NCBI GenBank assembly: GCA_019116025.1 | Contig: DXCM01000061.1 | Location: 1 to 64,000 of the forward strand | DNA from: Candidatus Companilactobacillus pullicola | GTDB lineage: Bacteria; Bacillota; Bacilli; Lactobacillales; Lactobacillaceae | DNA: 64,000 bases | Direction of reading: 5' to 3' | Shown here: positions 25,195 to 34,578 of the stretch, in pieces | How the letters are laid out: every line of letters starts with the position of its first letter | How positions within the stretch are numbered: position 1 is the first letter of the stretch | Position numbers and translations under genes: made by a program | Notes under the pieces: generated by a model | Told to the model about the DNA's origin: nothing | What the model saw: only the letters and a program-made list of their open reading frames with translations | Database searches by the model: none

Positions 25195-26592
25195 TTAAGC
25201 GATACCCATAAGTTGCCAAAGTGGAACACAGACGAGTAAGCCAACGATATTTAATAACATGTAACCAATAGACGATTTAGCCATGGCACCACGTGAAGCC
25301 ATACTATCTTGAACAGCAGCACTACCTGTCAAAATAGGGGCATTCATGTAGGACAAGAGCCAAACATTAACACTAGTTGTTACGATGATAGCAATGATTG
25401 CAGGACTAAAACTCATTTGTGAGAAGAATGGAAGTAAGCCGATAGTGATTAAAGTACCTGTAGAGATCAAAGATACAACGACAAACTTACATAGATAAAT
25501 AATGATTGGCAAAACAATAACGGTAATATAAATGTTTCCGATAATTGGAGAAATAGCTGGAGCAAGAATCTTTCTCAACCAAGTTGTTAAACCAGCGGAT
25601 TGCATGACGTTACCTAAGGCCATAACAGTACCGATGAAGATGATAGTATTCCAACTCAAACGGGTTTTGAAATCTTCTGGAGTCAAAACTTTTAGAGCAA
25701 CTAGAACACTGACACCAATGATAGCTGTAACGGCGGCCGGAATATTGAAGACGGACTCCAAAATCCAGAAGACAATAGCGACTAGAATAACAGCGGCGGT
25801 GATTTTTTCTTCACGTGACATTGGTCCTAATTCGGCTAATTGTTTGGAAATGAATTCCCGAGAAACAGGTTTATCATCTTTAGGTTTGAAGAGGAAGGTC
25901 AATAAGAAATAACCACCAATCAAAATAATGATAGTCCAAGGAATCATCATGACGAACCAATTACCCCAGTTCAATTGAGCTTGAGCTTTAGCAGGTAAGA
26001 GTCCTTTAAAAGCATAGTTTTGAGCTGTAGCACTCAAGAAGCTAGCTTCAGTAACGAAGAAGCCCCAAAGAGCAGCTAGAAATAAACCAGAACTACCTTT
26101 ACCGAAAGGTTTATATCCTAAGGCATTGCTGATTCCTTTTGCAATTGGAGTACTCATGGCTGTTTTAGGATGAGCACTGGGAATCATGGGAGCAATAATT
26201 GTTCCGGCCGTGAAGAGGGCTAAAGTTTGGCCTCTAAAATTAGCCGGGAAGAAAGTCATAATTTTTAAAGCAATACGTTTAATTAAACCGGTTTTGGTAG
26301 CGGCGGCACCTAAGCCTAAACCACCAATGATGATCCACATTGTCGTTGTCGAGAAAATTTGATAGGCAACTTCGAATTTCACAGCACCTAAAACGACCCA
26401 AGAAGATAACATCAATAGACCAGTGGCAAAACTAGGAATAACGTTAAAAATCCAGAAGATATTAGCCGTAACTAGTGAAGCTAGAACAATCATACCTGCA
26501 TGCGTTAGACCATGAGGAGTTGGAATAAAGAAAGTGATAATAACTCCAAGAACGATCCCAACTATGCCGGCAATTAACTTTTTATGTTTCAT
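25195..26592 (-). CDS. DASS/SLC13-family dicarboxylate transporter
   Basis: A 465-aa integral membrane protein with about 12 transmembrane segments of the divalent-anion:sodium symporter family (DASS, SLC13; the 2-oxoglutarate/malate, citrate/succinate and tartrate transporter group). The two re-entrant hairpin regions are visible (ITPMIPSAHPK-like APMIPSAHPKTAMSTPIAKG and the second STGTLITIGLLPF). Family members carry C4-C6 di- and tricarboxylates, including tartrate. The gene follows a 2-hydroxyacid dehydrogenase gene in the same operon and is opposite to two enolase-superfamily genes, so an aldarate or a similar sugar acid is a reasonable guess as substrate. Confidence 0.88.
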   Translation of the reverse strand: MKHKKLIAGIVGIVLGVIITFFIPTPHGLTHAGMIVLASLVTANIFWIFNVIPSFATGLLMLSSWVVLGAVKFEVAYQIFSTTTMWIIIGGLGLGAAATKTGLIKRIALKIMTFFPANFRGQTLALFTAGTIIAPMIPSAHPKTAMSTPIAKGISNALGYKPFGKGSSGLFLAALWGFFVTEASFLSATAQNYAFKGLLPAKAQAQLNWGNWFVMMIPWTIIILIGGYFLLTFLFKPKDDKPVSREFISKQLAELGPMSREEKITAAVILVAIVFWILESVFNIPAAVTAIIGVSVLVALKVLTPEDFKTRLSWNTIIFIGTVMALGNVMQSAGLTTWLRKILAPAISPIIGNIYITVIVLPIIIYLCKFVVVSLISTGTLITIGLLPFFSQMSFSPAIIAIIVTTSVNVWLLSYMNAPILTGSAAVQDSMASRGAMAKSSIGYMLLNIVGLLVCVPLWQLMGIA

Positions 26593-26608
26593 AGTGGGTT
26601 ACCTCTTG

Positions 26609-27598
26609 TTATTTATTTTCGGATGCTAAAATTTCTTGATTAACTGGGAATTCTGGAACCTTGCCATTTGAAAAATCAATAATGGCTTGAGCAGCACCGA
26701 GTCCAAGAGCTTGGTTAGCTTCAACAGTTGTTCCGGCCATATGACTTGTTAGAACTGTATTCTTACTTGTGAAGAGTGGATTGCTTGGATCTGGAGGTTC
26801 AGGATTGAAGGAATCAATTGCAGCACCAGCAATAGTACCAGCATTTAAAGCAGAAGCTAGATCATTTTCATTAATGATTCCACCACGAGCCGAATTAATA
26901 ATGAACGCTGAATCCTTCATAGTAGCTAATTCATTAGCAGTGATCATATTTTTAGTTTCAGGTGTTAATGGCATGTTGATAGAAAGAAAATCAGCTACTG
27001 GATAAATATCTTTTAAGTTCTTGTAAAGTTTAACAGGTGATTCTTTCAAATATGGATCGTAACCAACGACATTCATACCAAAGGCTTGAGCTAATTTAAC
27101 TAACTCTCTACCAATCTTTCCTAATCCTAGAATGGCTAATGTCTTACCACGTAATTCGTTGCCGTTAAGATTGAATTGAGTAGAGAAACCAGGTAGTGAA
27201 CCAATTTCAGCTAGTTCATCTTTCTTTTCGTGAATCAATTTATTAGAAGTTAAAATTCTTCTACTTAACATCAACATTGTTGTCATAACGTATTCAGCAA
27301 CGGCAAAAGCATTGGCTCCGTTCACTTTAGCAACTAAAATATTCTTCTTAGTAGCTTCATCGACATCGACGTTATTAATACCAGTACCATTACGAGAAAT
27401 GATTTTTAGATTTTCACCGGCATCAATCACTTCGGCGGGTAATTCGGATGAACGCATGATAACAGCGTAGGCATCTTTAATTTCTTTCTTCATAGTTTCA
27501 ACATCTGTTCCAGCAGAAACGTGGACGTCAAAACCATTATCTTTAAGAAGTTGAATCCCTTTATCATCAATCTTTTCACTTAACAAAACTTTCCTCAT
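26609..27598 (-). CDS. D-2-hydroxyacid dehydrogenase (SerA-like)
   Basis: A 329-aa NAD(P)-dependent D-isomer-specific 2-hydroxyacid dehydrogenase. The substrate-binding RNGTGINNVDVDEA, the Rossmann motif LGLGKIGRELVKLA with the acidic YDPY, the catalytic Arg in INSARGGIINENDL and the catalytic His in TSHMAGTTVEA are all present. It most resembles phosphoglycerate dehydrogenase/hydroxypyruvate reductase but lacks the ACT regulatory domain of SerA. It is the first gene of an operon with the DASS transporter (16-base gap). Reduction or oxidation of an acid-sugar breakdown product, such as tartronate semialdehyde or hydroxypyruvate, is suggested by context. Confidence 0.9.
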   Translation of the reverse strand: MRKVLLSEKIDDKGIQLLKDNGFDVHVSAGTDVETMKKEIKDAYAVIMRSSELPAEVIDAGENLKIISRNGTGINNVDVDEATKKNILVAKVNGANAFAVAEYVMTTMLMLSRRILTSNKLIHEKKDELAEIGSLPGFSTQFNLNGNELRGKTLAILGLGKIGRELVKLAQAFGMNVVGYDPYLKESPVKLYKNLKDIYPVADFLSINMPLTPETKNMITANELATMKDSAFIINSARGGIINENDLASALNAGTIAGAAIDSFNPEPPDPSNPLFTSKNTVLTSHMAGTTVEANQALGLGAAQAIIDFSNGKVPEFPVNQEILASENK

Positions 27599-27749
27599 AT
27601 GTGGTGGCCTCCTATAAAGTTACGTATGTCACTAATTTAATTTCACAGATAATTATAGTTAATTTTTTCACTAAGACACAGTCACCAAATGGACCCCACA
27701 CGAACTAAATATTACGTATAAAAACCTTGATAGCCTAATTTACTGGAAT

Positions 27750-27765
27750 TTACAAGCGGTTTCAA
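27750..27765. promoter_or_regulatory. cre-like site in the divergent acid-sugar promoter region
   Basis: The stretch with core ACAAGCGGTTTCAA fits the CcpA consensus with one mismatch (A for G at the third position). It lies in the 297-base divergent region between the dehydrogenase and enolase-superfamily genes and could repress both. Nothing else in that region was recognised. Confidence 0.55.
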
Positions 27766-27895
27766 AATTAAATTAATCAAAAATAAGAACAAAAAGTTCA
27801 GCAGGGGTAAATAAATGGACTGTGCATTAGTGAAAAACATAACTACAATTAATTTGAAAATAGTTGCACAAAGTAAATTGAATGGAGGAAAGACG

Positions 27896-29113
27896 ATGAA
27901 GATTGTTAGCGTTGATATTATGAAGGTTCCAAGTGAAGATCCTAGTTTTAGTGGTAATGGTCAAGGATCAAAAGAAGATTGGTGTCCGTTAGTAATCAGA
28001 ATTAACACGGATACTGATATTTCCGGTTTTGGTGAAGCAGGTCTAGCCTATGGAAAAGGTTGGCGTGGCGGTTTCGGTATGTTGCAGGACTTTAGCCAGG
28101 TTATTATCGGTGAAGATCCATTGAACATTGAGAAAATTTGGGACAAACTTTTCAATACTACATATTGGGGAATTGCTGGCGGTGTTGTAGTTAATGCAGC
28201 TATTAGTGCTATTGATATTGCTTTGTGGGATATCAAAGGTAAGTATTACAACACACCAACTTATGAAATCCTCGGTGGCAAAACTAATGATCATCTCAGA
28301 GCCTATGCTAGTCAGTTGCAATACAACTGGGGTGAACACATCGACAAGTTGAAGCTGATCACACCAGAAGATTATGCTGAAGTGACAAAGAAAGTTATGT
28401 CTGAGGGTTATGATGCTTTGAAATTTGATCCAATCATGTTGAGTGACCAACCAGATGGCGGTGGCGAATGGAATACTAAAGGAACGGTTTCCCAGCACGT
28501 TATTAAAGTGGCTTATGATCGTGTCAAAGCTATGCGTGAAGTTGGTGGCGATGATTTGGACATCATTATTGATATGCATGCTAACTCAGATACGACTTCT
28601 GCTATCAAGATTGGTCAAGCACTTGAAGACTTAAATATTCTTTATTATGAGGAACCAGTCAATACTTTGAATCCAGACAACACTTTGGAAGTTTCCCAAA
28701 AGGTTAATATTCCAATCGCTGCTGGTGAAAGAGTCTTCACTCGTTGGGGCTTTAGAAAATTCTTTGAAGATCGTTCTATTAAAGTCGCACAACCAGATCT
28801 CTGTTTAGCTGGTGGTATTTCTGAAGCCAAGAAGATTTGTGATATGGCTTATACCTATGACATCAACGCTCAAGTTCATGTTTGTGGAGGTCCAATTGCG
28901 ATTGCGGCCGCTCTCCAAGTTGAAGCAGTAATTCCTAACTTCTTGATTCATGAAGTTTACCAACGTGCTATCAATGCTAAAGATCGTGCAACATGTAAAT
29001 ATGATGATTATCAACCAGTTAATGGCTTTATTGATATTCCCGACAGACCAGGTATTGGTCAAGAATTGAAACCAGAGGTCATTGCTAAGAGTAAGAAAGT
29101 AACTATTAAATAA
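27896..29113 (+). CDS. Enolase-superfamily sugar-acid dehydratase or cycloisomerase
   Basis: A 405-aa member of the mandelate racemase / muconate lactonising subgroup of the enolase superfamily. Metal-ligand strands appear as IIIDMHAN, YYEEPVN and AAGERVFTR, and the C-terminal barrel has VHVCGGPIA and FLIHEVY. The catalytic-lysine strand is ALKFDP. Related enzymes are galactonate and mannonate dehydratases and galactarolactone cycloisomerase; the exact substrate is not fixed by the sequence. The start at ATG 27896, after GGAGG, replaces 27 doubtful upstream codons. It is followed 14 bases later by a lactonase gene, which favours a lactone-forming or lactone-using reaction. Confidence 0.88.
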   Translation: MKIVSVDIMKVPSEDPSFSGNGQGSKEDWCPLVIRINTDTDISGFGEAGLAYGKGWRGGFGMLQDFSQVIIGEDPLNIEKIWDKLFNTTYWGIAGGVVVNAAISAIDIALWDIKGKYYNTPTYEILGGKTNDHLRAYASQLQYNWGEHIDKLKLITPEDYAEVTKKVMSEGYDALKFDPIMLSDQPDGGGEWNTKGTVSQHVIKVAYDRVKAMREVGGDDLDIIIDMHANSDTTSAIKIGQALEDLNILYYEEPVNTLNPDNTLEVSQKVNIPIAAGERVFTRWGFRKFFEDRSIKVAQPDLCLAGGISEAKKICDMAYTYDINAQVHVCGGPIAIAAALQVEAVIPNFLIHEVYQRAINAKDRATCKYDDYQPVNGFIDIPDRPGIGQELKPEVIAKSKKVTIK

Positions 29114-29127
29114 CGGAGGCTTTTAAA

Positions 29128-30255
29128 ATGAAGGATAAATTTATTTTAGGTGGTTATACGGAAGATAGTTATACGCCCAACAATCAGTCAGACGGGATGT
29201 ACGTTGCTACACTAGATACTGACGAAAAAAAGATTACCGATATTAGCTTATTGGCTAAAGTCGATAATCCAGCTTTCTTGAATTATTCAGATACCGACGG
29301 CAAAATTGCAACTGTTTTGACAAAAGATGGTAATCAAGGTGGAGTTGGAATCATCGATGCCAAGACTGGTAAATTAATTTCAGCTAGTTATTTACCTAAG
29401 AAACACGGATCTTATGAAGCTTACAATGCGGCTGATAATCTTTATTTCTGGAACGAATTGCCATATACAGTTCCTTCATATATTTCAATCGACAGCGAAC
29501 ATAAGGTTTTATTTGCCGCAAATTATAATACTAATGCTATTCATACTTTTAAAATGAATGATAACTATGAGATCACTGATAGTCATACTTATCCAATCGA
29601 AGGTCACGGACCACTAGTTGAACAAGATCACGCTCATATTCATTTTGCCAGAGAATTGCCTGATGGTAGATTGATTGTCTGTGGTTTAGGTTGCGATAAA
29701 TTATTCATCTACGATGTTAACTTTGATACCGCCGAATTGACTTTGAAGTCAGCCTTTGATGCCAAGCCTGGATTTGGACCTCGTCAATTAGCCATTGCCA
29801 AAAAATCTAATTACATCTATGTTTTAGGTGAACTATCCAGCCGTGTCGGCGTTGTCGAATATAACCATGAAACTGGTAAATTGGAAAGAATCGCTGATTA
29901 CTCTAATATTCCTGAAGGTTACGTTGGTCACAGTGGCTCAGCTGCAATCAGATTGTCACCTGATGAGAAATTCTTGTACATTTCAAATCGTGGACATGAT
30001 TCAATTACCGTTTATAAGGTTTTGGATGGCGGCAAACATCTTGAGAAGATTCAAAATATTAAGACCGAAGGTGTTTTCCCACGTGACTTTAGTTTGAGCA
30101 AGAACGGTGATTTCCTACTTTGTGCAAATCAAAATACTAATGATTTGATTCTTTTCAATCGTGATACTAAGTATGGTTACCTAAGCATCGCGCAAACTGG
30201 CATTAAACATGATGCCTGCGTTCGTGTGCTTGAAGCTACTGATTTTCTAGCTTAA
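29128..30255 (+). CDS. Beta-propeller lactonase (6-phosphogluconolactonase-like)
   Basis: A 375-aa protein of the seven-bladed-propeller lactonase family (PF10282 type; E. coli Pgl/YbhE and muconate-lactonising relatives). Blade repeats are visible as LFAANYNTNAIHTF, DKLFIYDVNF, SRVGVVEYN, KFLYISNRGHDSITVYKV and DFLLCANQNTNDLILFNRD. The conserved catalytic-site pieces HAHIHFARELPDGR and GFGPRQLAI fit the family. In this operon it most likely opens an aldonic- or aldaric-acid lactone and not 6-phosphogluconolactone, since no pentose-phosphate gene is near. It shares the transcript of the preceding enolase-superfamily gene. Confidence 0.85.
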   Translation: MKDKFILGGYTEDSYTPNNQSDGMYVATLDTDEKKITDISLLAKVDNPAFLNYSDTDGKIATVLTKDGNQGGVGIIDAKTGKLISASYLPKKHGSYEAYNAADNLYFWNELPYTVPSYISIDSEHKVLFAANYNTNAIHTFKMNDNYEITDSHTYPIEGHGPLVEQDHAHIHFARELPDGRLIVCGLGCDKLFIYDVNFDTAELTLKSAFDAKPGFGPRQLAIAKKSNYIYVLGELSSRVGVVEYNHETGKLERIADYSNIPEGYVGHSGSAAIRLSPDEKFLYISNRGHDSITVYKVLDGGKHLEKIQNIKTEGVFPRDFSLSKNGDFLLCANQNTNDLILFNRDTKYGYLSIAQTGIKHDACVRVLEATDFLA

Positions 30256-30257
30256 AA

Positions 30258-30291
30258 AAAGAGGCGAAATCAATTGAGATTTCATCCCTTT
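30258..30291 (-). terminator. Terminator at the LysR/lactonase convergence
   Basis: On the minus strand GGGATGAAATCTC and GATTTCGCCTC flank a short loop and are followed by a T-run; it overlaps the last codons of the LysR gene. Confidence 0.6.
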
Positions 30292-31181
30292 AGTTCAGAA
30301 ATTAAATTTTTTAACGAAGGATTTTTATTATCTGGATGATACAGAAACGCTGAAGCGTAATATTTATTAACGTTATCAGTTATTTTAAGAAACTTGATCA
30401 TTGGATTTTGAGCTTTTTCTTTAGATAAAAACGGACTTGGATAAAAGCCAACACCGTTATTAGCGGCAACCAGCATGTCGCGCTGCTCTAGAGATGAAAC
30501 ACGACTGATCTGTTCTGGCGTTAAGAAGCCATCGAATTTATCGAGAAATACTTCTCTTAAGTAATAAGATTCAGATGAACTGTAGTAAAGGACTTTCATA
30601 TTTCTTATCTCATCTAAGCTCACTGAATCTTGTTGGCTGAGAGGGCTATTGACACTAACGCCAAGCATCAACTCACCTTCAGCTAATTTGATCATATCCA
30701 TATCTTTGAAATCCGCACTTTCGCGAGACAAATTGTAATAGGGTGTAACTGCAAAGTCTAGGTTATTACGTTTTAGTAATTGGATTAAACGAATGCCACT
30801 TTCTTCTTTTAATTCCAATTTTATTTCGGGATATTTTTTCATAAAGGGTGCAATGATGGTTTCTAAAATGACGGTCTGATTGAGGGATGAAAAGCCGATT
30901 CGCAAAGTGGGCGTAGGTTTTTCATTGATCGTCTGCATTTTGGTTAAGGCATCGTTGTACGTGTTGACGATATCTTGTGCAGTAACGACGAATTGCTTAC
31001 CAGCCTGATTTAATTTAGTACTATTTTTCTTTCGTTCAAATAGTGGGGTGCCGAGTTCATTTTCGATTTGATCCATTTGTTTTGAGACTGCCCGTGGAGA
31101 AAGAAATAATTTTTCGGCAGCTGATTTGAAACTACCATTTCTAGCGACAGACAAAAATGTTTTGAGTCGATTGATTTCCAT
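30282..31181 (-). CDS. LysR-family regulator divergent from the glucarate dehydratase gene
   Basis: A 299-aa LysR regulator: HTH in MEINRLKTFLSVARNGSFKSAAEKLFLSPRAVSKQMDQIENELG and an effector domain (TLRIGFSSLNQTVILETIIAPFMKKYPEIKLEL). The start at 31181 follows a GGGGGG ribosome site; the longer frame adds 18 unlikely residues. It diverges from the glucarate dehydratase-like gene at 31277 across 95 bases and probably responds to an acid sugar or its dehydration product. Confidence 0.9.
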   Translation of the reverse strand: MEINRLKTFLSVARNGSFKSAAEKLFLSPRAVSKQMDQIENELGTPLFERKKNSTKLNQAGKQFVVTAQDIVNTYNDALTKMQTINEKPTPTLRIGFSSLNQTVILETIIAPFMKKYPEIKLELKEESGIRLIQLLKRNNLDFAVTPYYNLSRESADFKDMDMIKLAEGELMLGVSVNSPLSQQDSVSLDEIRNMKVLYYSSSESYYLREVFLDKFDGFLTPEQISRVSSLEQRDMLVAANNGVGFYPSPFLSKEKAQNPMIKFLKITDNVNKYYASAFLYHPDNKNPSLKNLISELKG

Positions 31182-31276
31182 TGCGACGATCCCCCCAATT
31201 AAAAAACTTTTACAACTAATATTATACATGAACAATTATTACTTCGATTAATCATTAATATACAAGGAGAAATTTT

Positions 31277-32605
31277 ATGAGTATTCCAAAAATTGAAAAG
31301 ATGGATGTATATCCTGTTGCTGGTTATGACAGCATGCTACTAAACCTAAGTGGTGCCCATGGCCCATATTTCACAAGAAATATTGTTGTTTTAACAACTG
31401 ATGAAGGTCAAGTTGGTGTCGGTGAAGTTCCTGGTGGACAAAAGATCACTGACACGTTGAATCAATCAAAAGAATTGGTTATCGGTAGAACAATCGGCGA
31501 ATATAAGGATGTTCTTTTGAAAGTTAAAGAGAAGTTCTCATATTTGGATAAAGGTGGCCGTGGTCAACAAACTTTTGACCAAAGAATTATGGTTCACGCA
31601 CTAACAGCTATTGAAACTTCATTCTTGGATTTGTTAGGTAAACATTTCCACGTTCCCGTCGCTGCTCTATTAGGTGATGGTCAACAACGTGAGAAAGTCG
31701 GCGTTTTAGGTTACCTATTCTATGTTGGTGATACAAGTAAGACTGACATGCCATACTTACAAGATGATGACAATTCTAGTGACTGGGGCAAACTCCGTCG
31801 TAAACCAGCCATGGACCCAGAATCAATTGTTAAGTTGGCTCAAGCTGCTTATGATAAATATGGATTCAAGACTTTCAAACTCAAGGGTGGTGTCTTTGAT
31901 GGTGAAGAGGAAGTTGCTGCTATCAAAGCACTTCACGAGGCTTTCCCAGAAGCCAAACTTGATTTAGATCCAAATGGTGCTTGGTCATTAAAACAAGCTG
32001 TTCACTACGCTGATGAATTGAAAGGTATACTTCATTATATTGAAGATCCTTGTGGTGGCGAGGATGGTTTCTCAGGTCGTGAAATTTTGTCTGAGTTCCA
32101 ACAAATCACGCACATGCCTACAGCTACAAATATGGTTGATACTGATTGGCGTCAAATGTCACATGCCATTGCTTTGAACTCTGTTTCAATTCCATTAGCT
32201 GACCCACACTTCTGGACTATGGAGGGTGCTGTCCGTGTAGCTCAATTGTGTAATGAATTTAATTTGAATTGGGGAGTACATTCTAATAACCACTTTGATA
32301 TTTCATTGGCCATGGTCGCTAATGCTGCTGCCGCTGCTCCAGGTCGTGTCTATGATGTTGATACTCATTGGATCTGGCAAGATGGTCAAAACTTAACTAA
32401 GAATCCATATAAGATTGAAAATGGTCAATTAACTGTTCCTAAGACTAATGAAGGTTTGGGAGTAGAAATTGATTTGGATAAGATTAAGAAGGCCAACGAA
32501 TTGTATATTGAGAAAGATTTAGGTGCGCGTGACGATGCGAAAGCTATGCAATTCTTAATTCCAAATTGGAAATTTGATCCAAAGAAACCTTCAATGGTTA
32601 GATAA
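31277..32605 (+). CDS. gudD: Glucarate dehydratase-like enzyme
   Basis: A 442-aa enolase-superfamily enzyme of the glucarate dehydratase class, which converts D-glucarate or L-idarate to 5-keto-4-deoxyglucarate. Typical features are [17 protein letters not shown] and GVGEVPGG near the N terminus, the Lys-x-Lys base in FKLKGG, metal ligands in [20 protein letters not shown] and TATNMVDTD, and the catalytic His in [12 protein letters not shown]. The start is well marked by AAGGAG. It is monocistronic, with its own terminator and a divergent LysR gene. The aldolase for its product is not in the window. Confidence 0.9.
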   Translation: MSIPKIEKMDVYPVAGYDSMLLNLSGAHGPYFTRNIVVLTTDEGQVGVGEVPGGQKITDTLNQSKELVIGRTIGEYKDVLLKVKEKFSYLDKGGRGQQTFDQRIMVHALTAIETSFLDLLGKHFHVPVAALLGDGQQREKVGVLGYLFYVGDTSKTDMPYLQDDDNSSDWGKLRRKPAMDPESIVKLAQAAYDKYGFKTFKLKGGVFDGEEEVAAIKALHEAFPEAKLDLDPNGAWSLKQAVHYADELKGILHYIEDPCGGEDGFSGREILSEFQQITHMPTATNMVDTDWRQMSHAIALNSVSIPLADPHFWTMEGAVRVAQLCNEFNLNWGVHSNNHFDISLAMVANAAAAAPGRVYDVDTHWIWQDGQNLTKNPYKIENGQLTVPKTNEGLGVEIDLDKIKKANELYIEKDLGARDDAKAMQFLIPNWKFDPKKPSMVR

Positions 32606-32623
32606 AAAAATATTATTCGTAAT

Positions 32624-32669
32624 GTCTCGTAATTATCGGCTAATTTTTGGTAATTACGAGGCTTTTTTT
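32624..32669 (+). terminator. Terminator of the glucarate dehydratase gene
   Basis: GTCTCGTAATTA pairs with TAATTACGAGGC and is followed by seven T. Confidence 0.88.
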
Positions 32670-32752
32670 ATACTATATAAGGGAACGGTTGAATAAATTT
32701 TTTAATAATAGTACCATAGCAACTAACGTTTTAATTCAATTGGAAATTCATC

Positions 32753-32821
32753 GGAGGTCCTGTTTTATTTGGACCGGATAAGATGCTAGTTAGCTGAAAG
32801 CTACTAGTGTCTTATTTTTTT
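32753..32821 (+). promoter_or_regulatory. Leader attenuator of the ABC exporter operon
   Basis: A small hairpin GGTCC/GGACC (32757-32775) is followed by a strong stem, ATAAGATGCTAGTTAGCT (32778-32795) with AGCTACTAGTGTCTTAT (32799-32815), and a T-run: an intrinsic terminator placed 36 bases before the first ABC gene and far after the previous terminator. It can only act on the exporter's own leader, so read-through must be regulated. Two short leader frames exist (13 codons from TTG 32740; 6 codons from TTG 32769 behind GGAGG), which would suit ribosome-mediated attenuation by a translation-blocking drug. The trigger is unknown. Confidence 0.6.
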
Positions 32822-32856
32822 CAAAAGAATTAGAACTCTAATTAAAGGGGGTTCTT

Positions 32857-34578
32857 ATGAAAGTCATAATGCCGTATATTAAACGCTATCGCAAAGATGT
32901 CTATATTTCGTTGATCTCAATCATTGCTTTAGTGTTTGCAACGCTTTGGCAGCCGCGATTATTGCAAGTAATCATGAATGCAATTTTGAAAGGCGACAAT
33001 AAAACTATCATTCAACAAGGAATTATGTTGATTGCATTGGCAATAGTTGGTATTGCTGCCGGTATAGTCAATACGATTTACTCAGCTCATGTAGCCTTGG
33101 GGGTTGCGACTGATCTGCGGTCGGATCTGTATGAGAAAGTACAATCCTTTGCCTATGCAGATGTCGAAAAGTTTTCTGCTTCAAATTTAGTTGTCAGAAT
33201 GACGAATGATATTAATCAAGTCCAACAAATCGTCATGGCAGCTTTTCAACAAGTCAGTCGTATTCCGTTACTATTTATGGGTGCATTTATCTTAGCGATG
33301 GTAACAATGCCACAACAATGGTGGGTTATTATCGCCATGATGGTTATTGTCATATCTGTCAGTTATTACACATTCCACAAGATGAGTCGATATTTTGCTG
33401 AAACTCAACAAGATATTGAAGATGTTAATACTGTTGCTCGAGAAAATCTGATGGGGATTAGGGTTGTTAAGTCCTTTGTGCAAGAATCACATGAAATCAA
33501 GAAATTCTCTGCTACTTCAGATAGATTGACTAGAGTTACAGCAAAGATTGGTTACACATTCGGTGTTTTGATGCCAATCTTCTTCTTAACAGCTAATATT
33601 GCGGTTGTTGTATCAGTTTACTTGGTTGGACAAAGTATAACGGTTCACCCCGGATACTTAGCTGCAATTACGAGTTTTATTTCTTATTTGATGCAAATTC
33701 TGTTCGCAGTTATCAATGGGAGTTTCTTAATGATGGGAGCTTCCAGAGCTAATATTTCCTTAGGACGTATTGGAGAAGTTTTGAAAACAGAACCAAGTAT
33801 GTCATATGTTGAAGGAAAGCCTGATCCCGTTGAAGGGGACATTGAATTCGATCATGTAACTTTCACTTATCCAGGTGACGCAACACCTACTTTAAAGGAT
33901 GTCAGTTTTACTATAAAAGCAGGGGAAATGATTGGAATTGTTGGAGCTACAGGTTCTGGTAAGACAACGCTGGCTCAATTGATTGCTCGTTTATATGATC
34001 CAGATTCAGGTTCCGTTAAAGTTGGTGGAATAGATGTCCGTCAGTTACCTGAAAAATCGTTACGTGAAACGGTGGCTTATGTATTACAGCGTTCAACGCT
34101 TTTCTCTGGTACCATTTCAGCAAACTTACGTCAGGTTAAGCGGAATGCCACACAGATGCAGATGCAGTGGGCAGCCAACATTGCTCAGGCGTCTGAATTT
34201 ATTGAACGATTACCGATGACTTACAATGCGCCAGTTGAAGAGCGTTCCTCCAACTTCTCTGGTGGTCAACAACAACGTCTATCAATTACACGTGGTGTTA
34301 TTGCACAACCGAAAATTCTGATTCTTGATGATGCTACATCGGCATTGGATGCTAGATCGGAAAAACTGGTTCAAGATGCTTTGGATAAAGATTTGACCGG
34401 TACTACAACAGTCGTTATTGCAGAAAAAATTTCTTCGATTTTACGAGCAGATCATATCCTGGTCCTCGATGAAGGAAAAGTCGTTGGTAACGGTAATCAT
34501 AAAGAATTGGTTGCGAATAATTCGTACTATCAAGAGATTTATAATACGCAAAAAGCTAGAGAGGAGGGGAGATCATGA
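32857..34578 (+). CDS. ABC exporter half-transporter with degenerate ATP site (LmrC-like)
   Basis: A 573-aa half-transporter: six-helix exporter domain (about 1-310) and nucleotide-binding domain (about 325-565). Walker A GATGSGKTT (about 363) and signature FSGGQQQR (about 466) are canonical. Walker B ends ILDDATS, with Asp in place of the catalytic Glu, and the H-loop reads IAEKI where IAHRL is normal, so this NBD cannot support hydrolysis at its own site. That is the pattern of the degenerate half in heterodimeric multidrug exporters such as LmrCD and TM287/288. The stop overlaps the next start (ATGA), so the halves are translationally coupled. Confidence 0.93.
   Translation: MKVIMPYIKRYRKDVYISLISIIALVFATLWQPRLLQVIMNAILKGDNKTIIQQGIMLIALAIVGIAAGIVNTIYSAHVALGVATDLRSDLYEKVQSFAYADVEKFSASNLVVRMTNDINQVQQIVMAAFQQVSRIPLLFMGAFILAMVTMPQQWWVIIAMMVIVISVSYYTFHKMSRYFAETQQDIEDVNTVARENLMGIRVVKSFVQESHEIKKFSATSDRLTRVTAKIGYTFGVLMPIFFLTANIAVVVSVYLVGQSITVHPGYLAAITSFISYLMQILFAVINGSFLMMGASRANISLGRIGEVLKTEPSMSYVEGKPDPVEGDIEFDHVTFTYPGDATPTLKDVSFTIKAGEMIGIVGATGSGKTTLAQLIARLYDPDSGSVKVGGIDVRQLPEKSLRETVAYVLQRSTLFSGTISANLRQVKRNATQMQMQWAANIAQASEFIERLPMTYNAPVEERSSNFSGGQQQRLSITRGVIAQPKILILDDATSALDARSEKLVQDALDKDLTGTTTVVIAEKISSILRADHILVLDEGKVVGNGNHKELVANNSYYQEIYNTQKAREEGRS

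Noticed and set aside
32740-32789. Leader frames before the ABC genes as real small genes
   Set aside because: One has no ribosome site, the other has a spacing of 11 bases, both start with TTG. They are mentioned only as possible elements of an attenuator.
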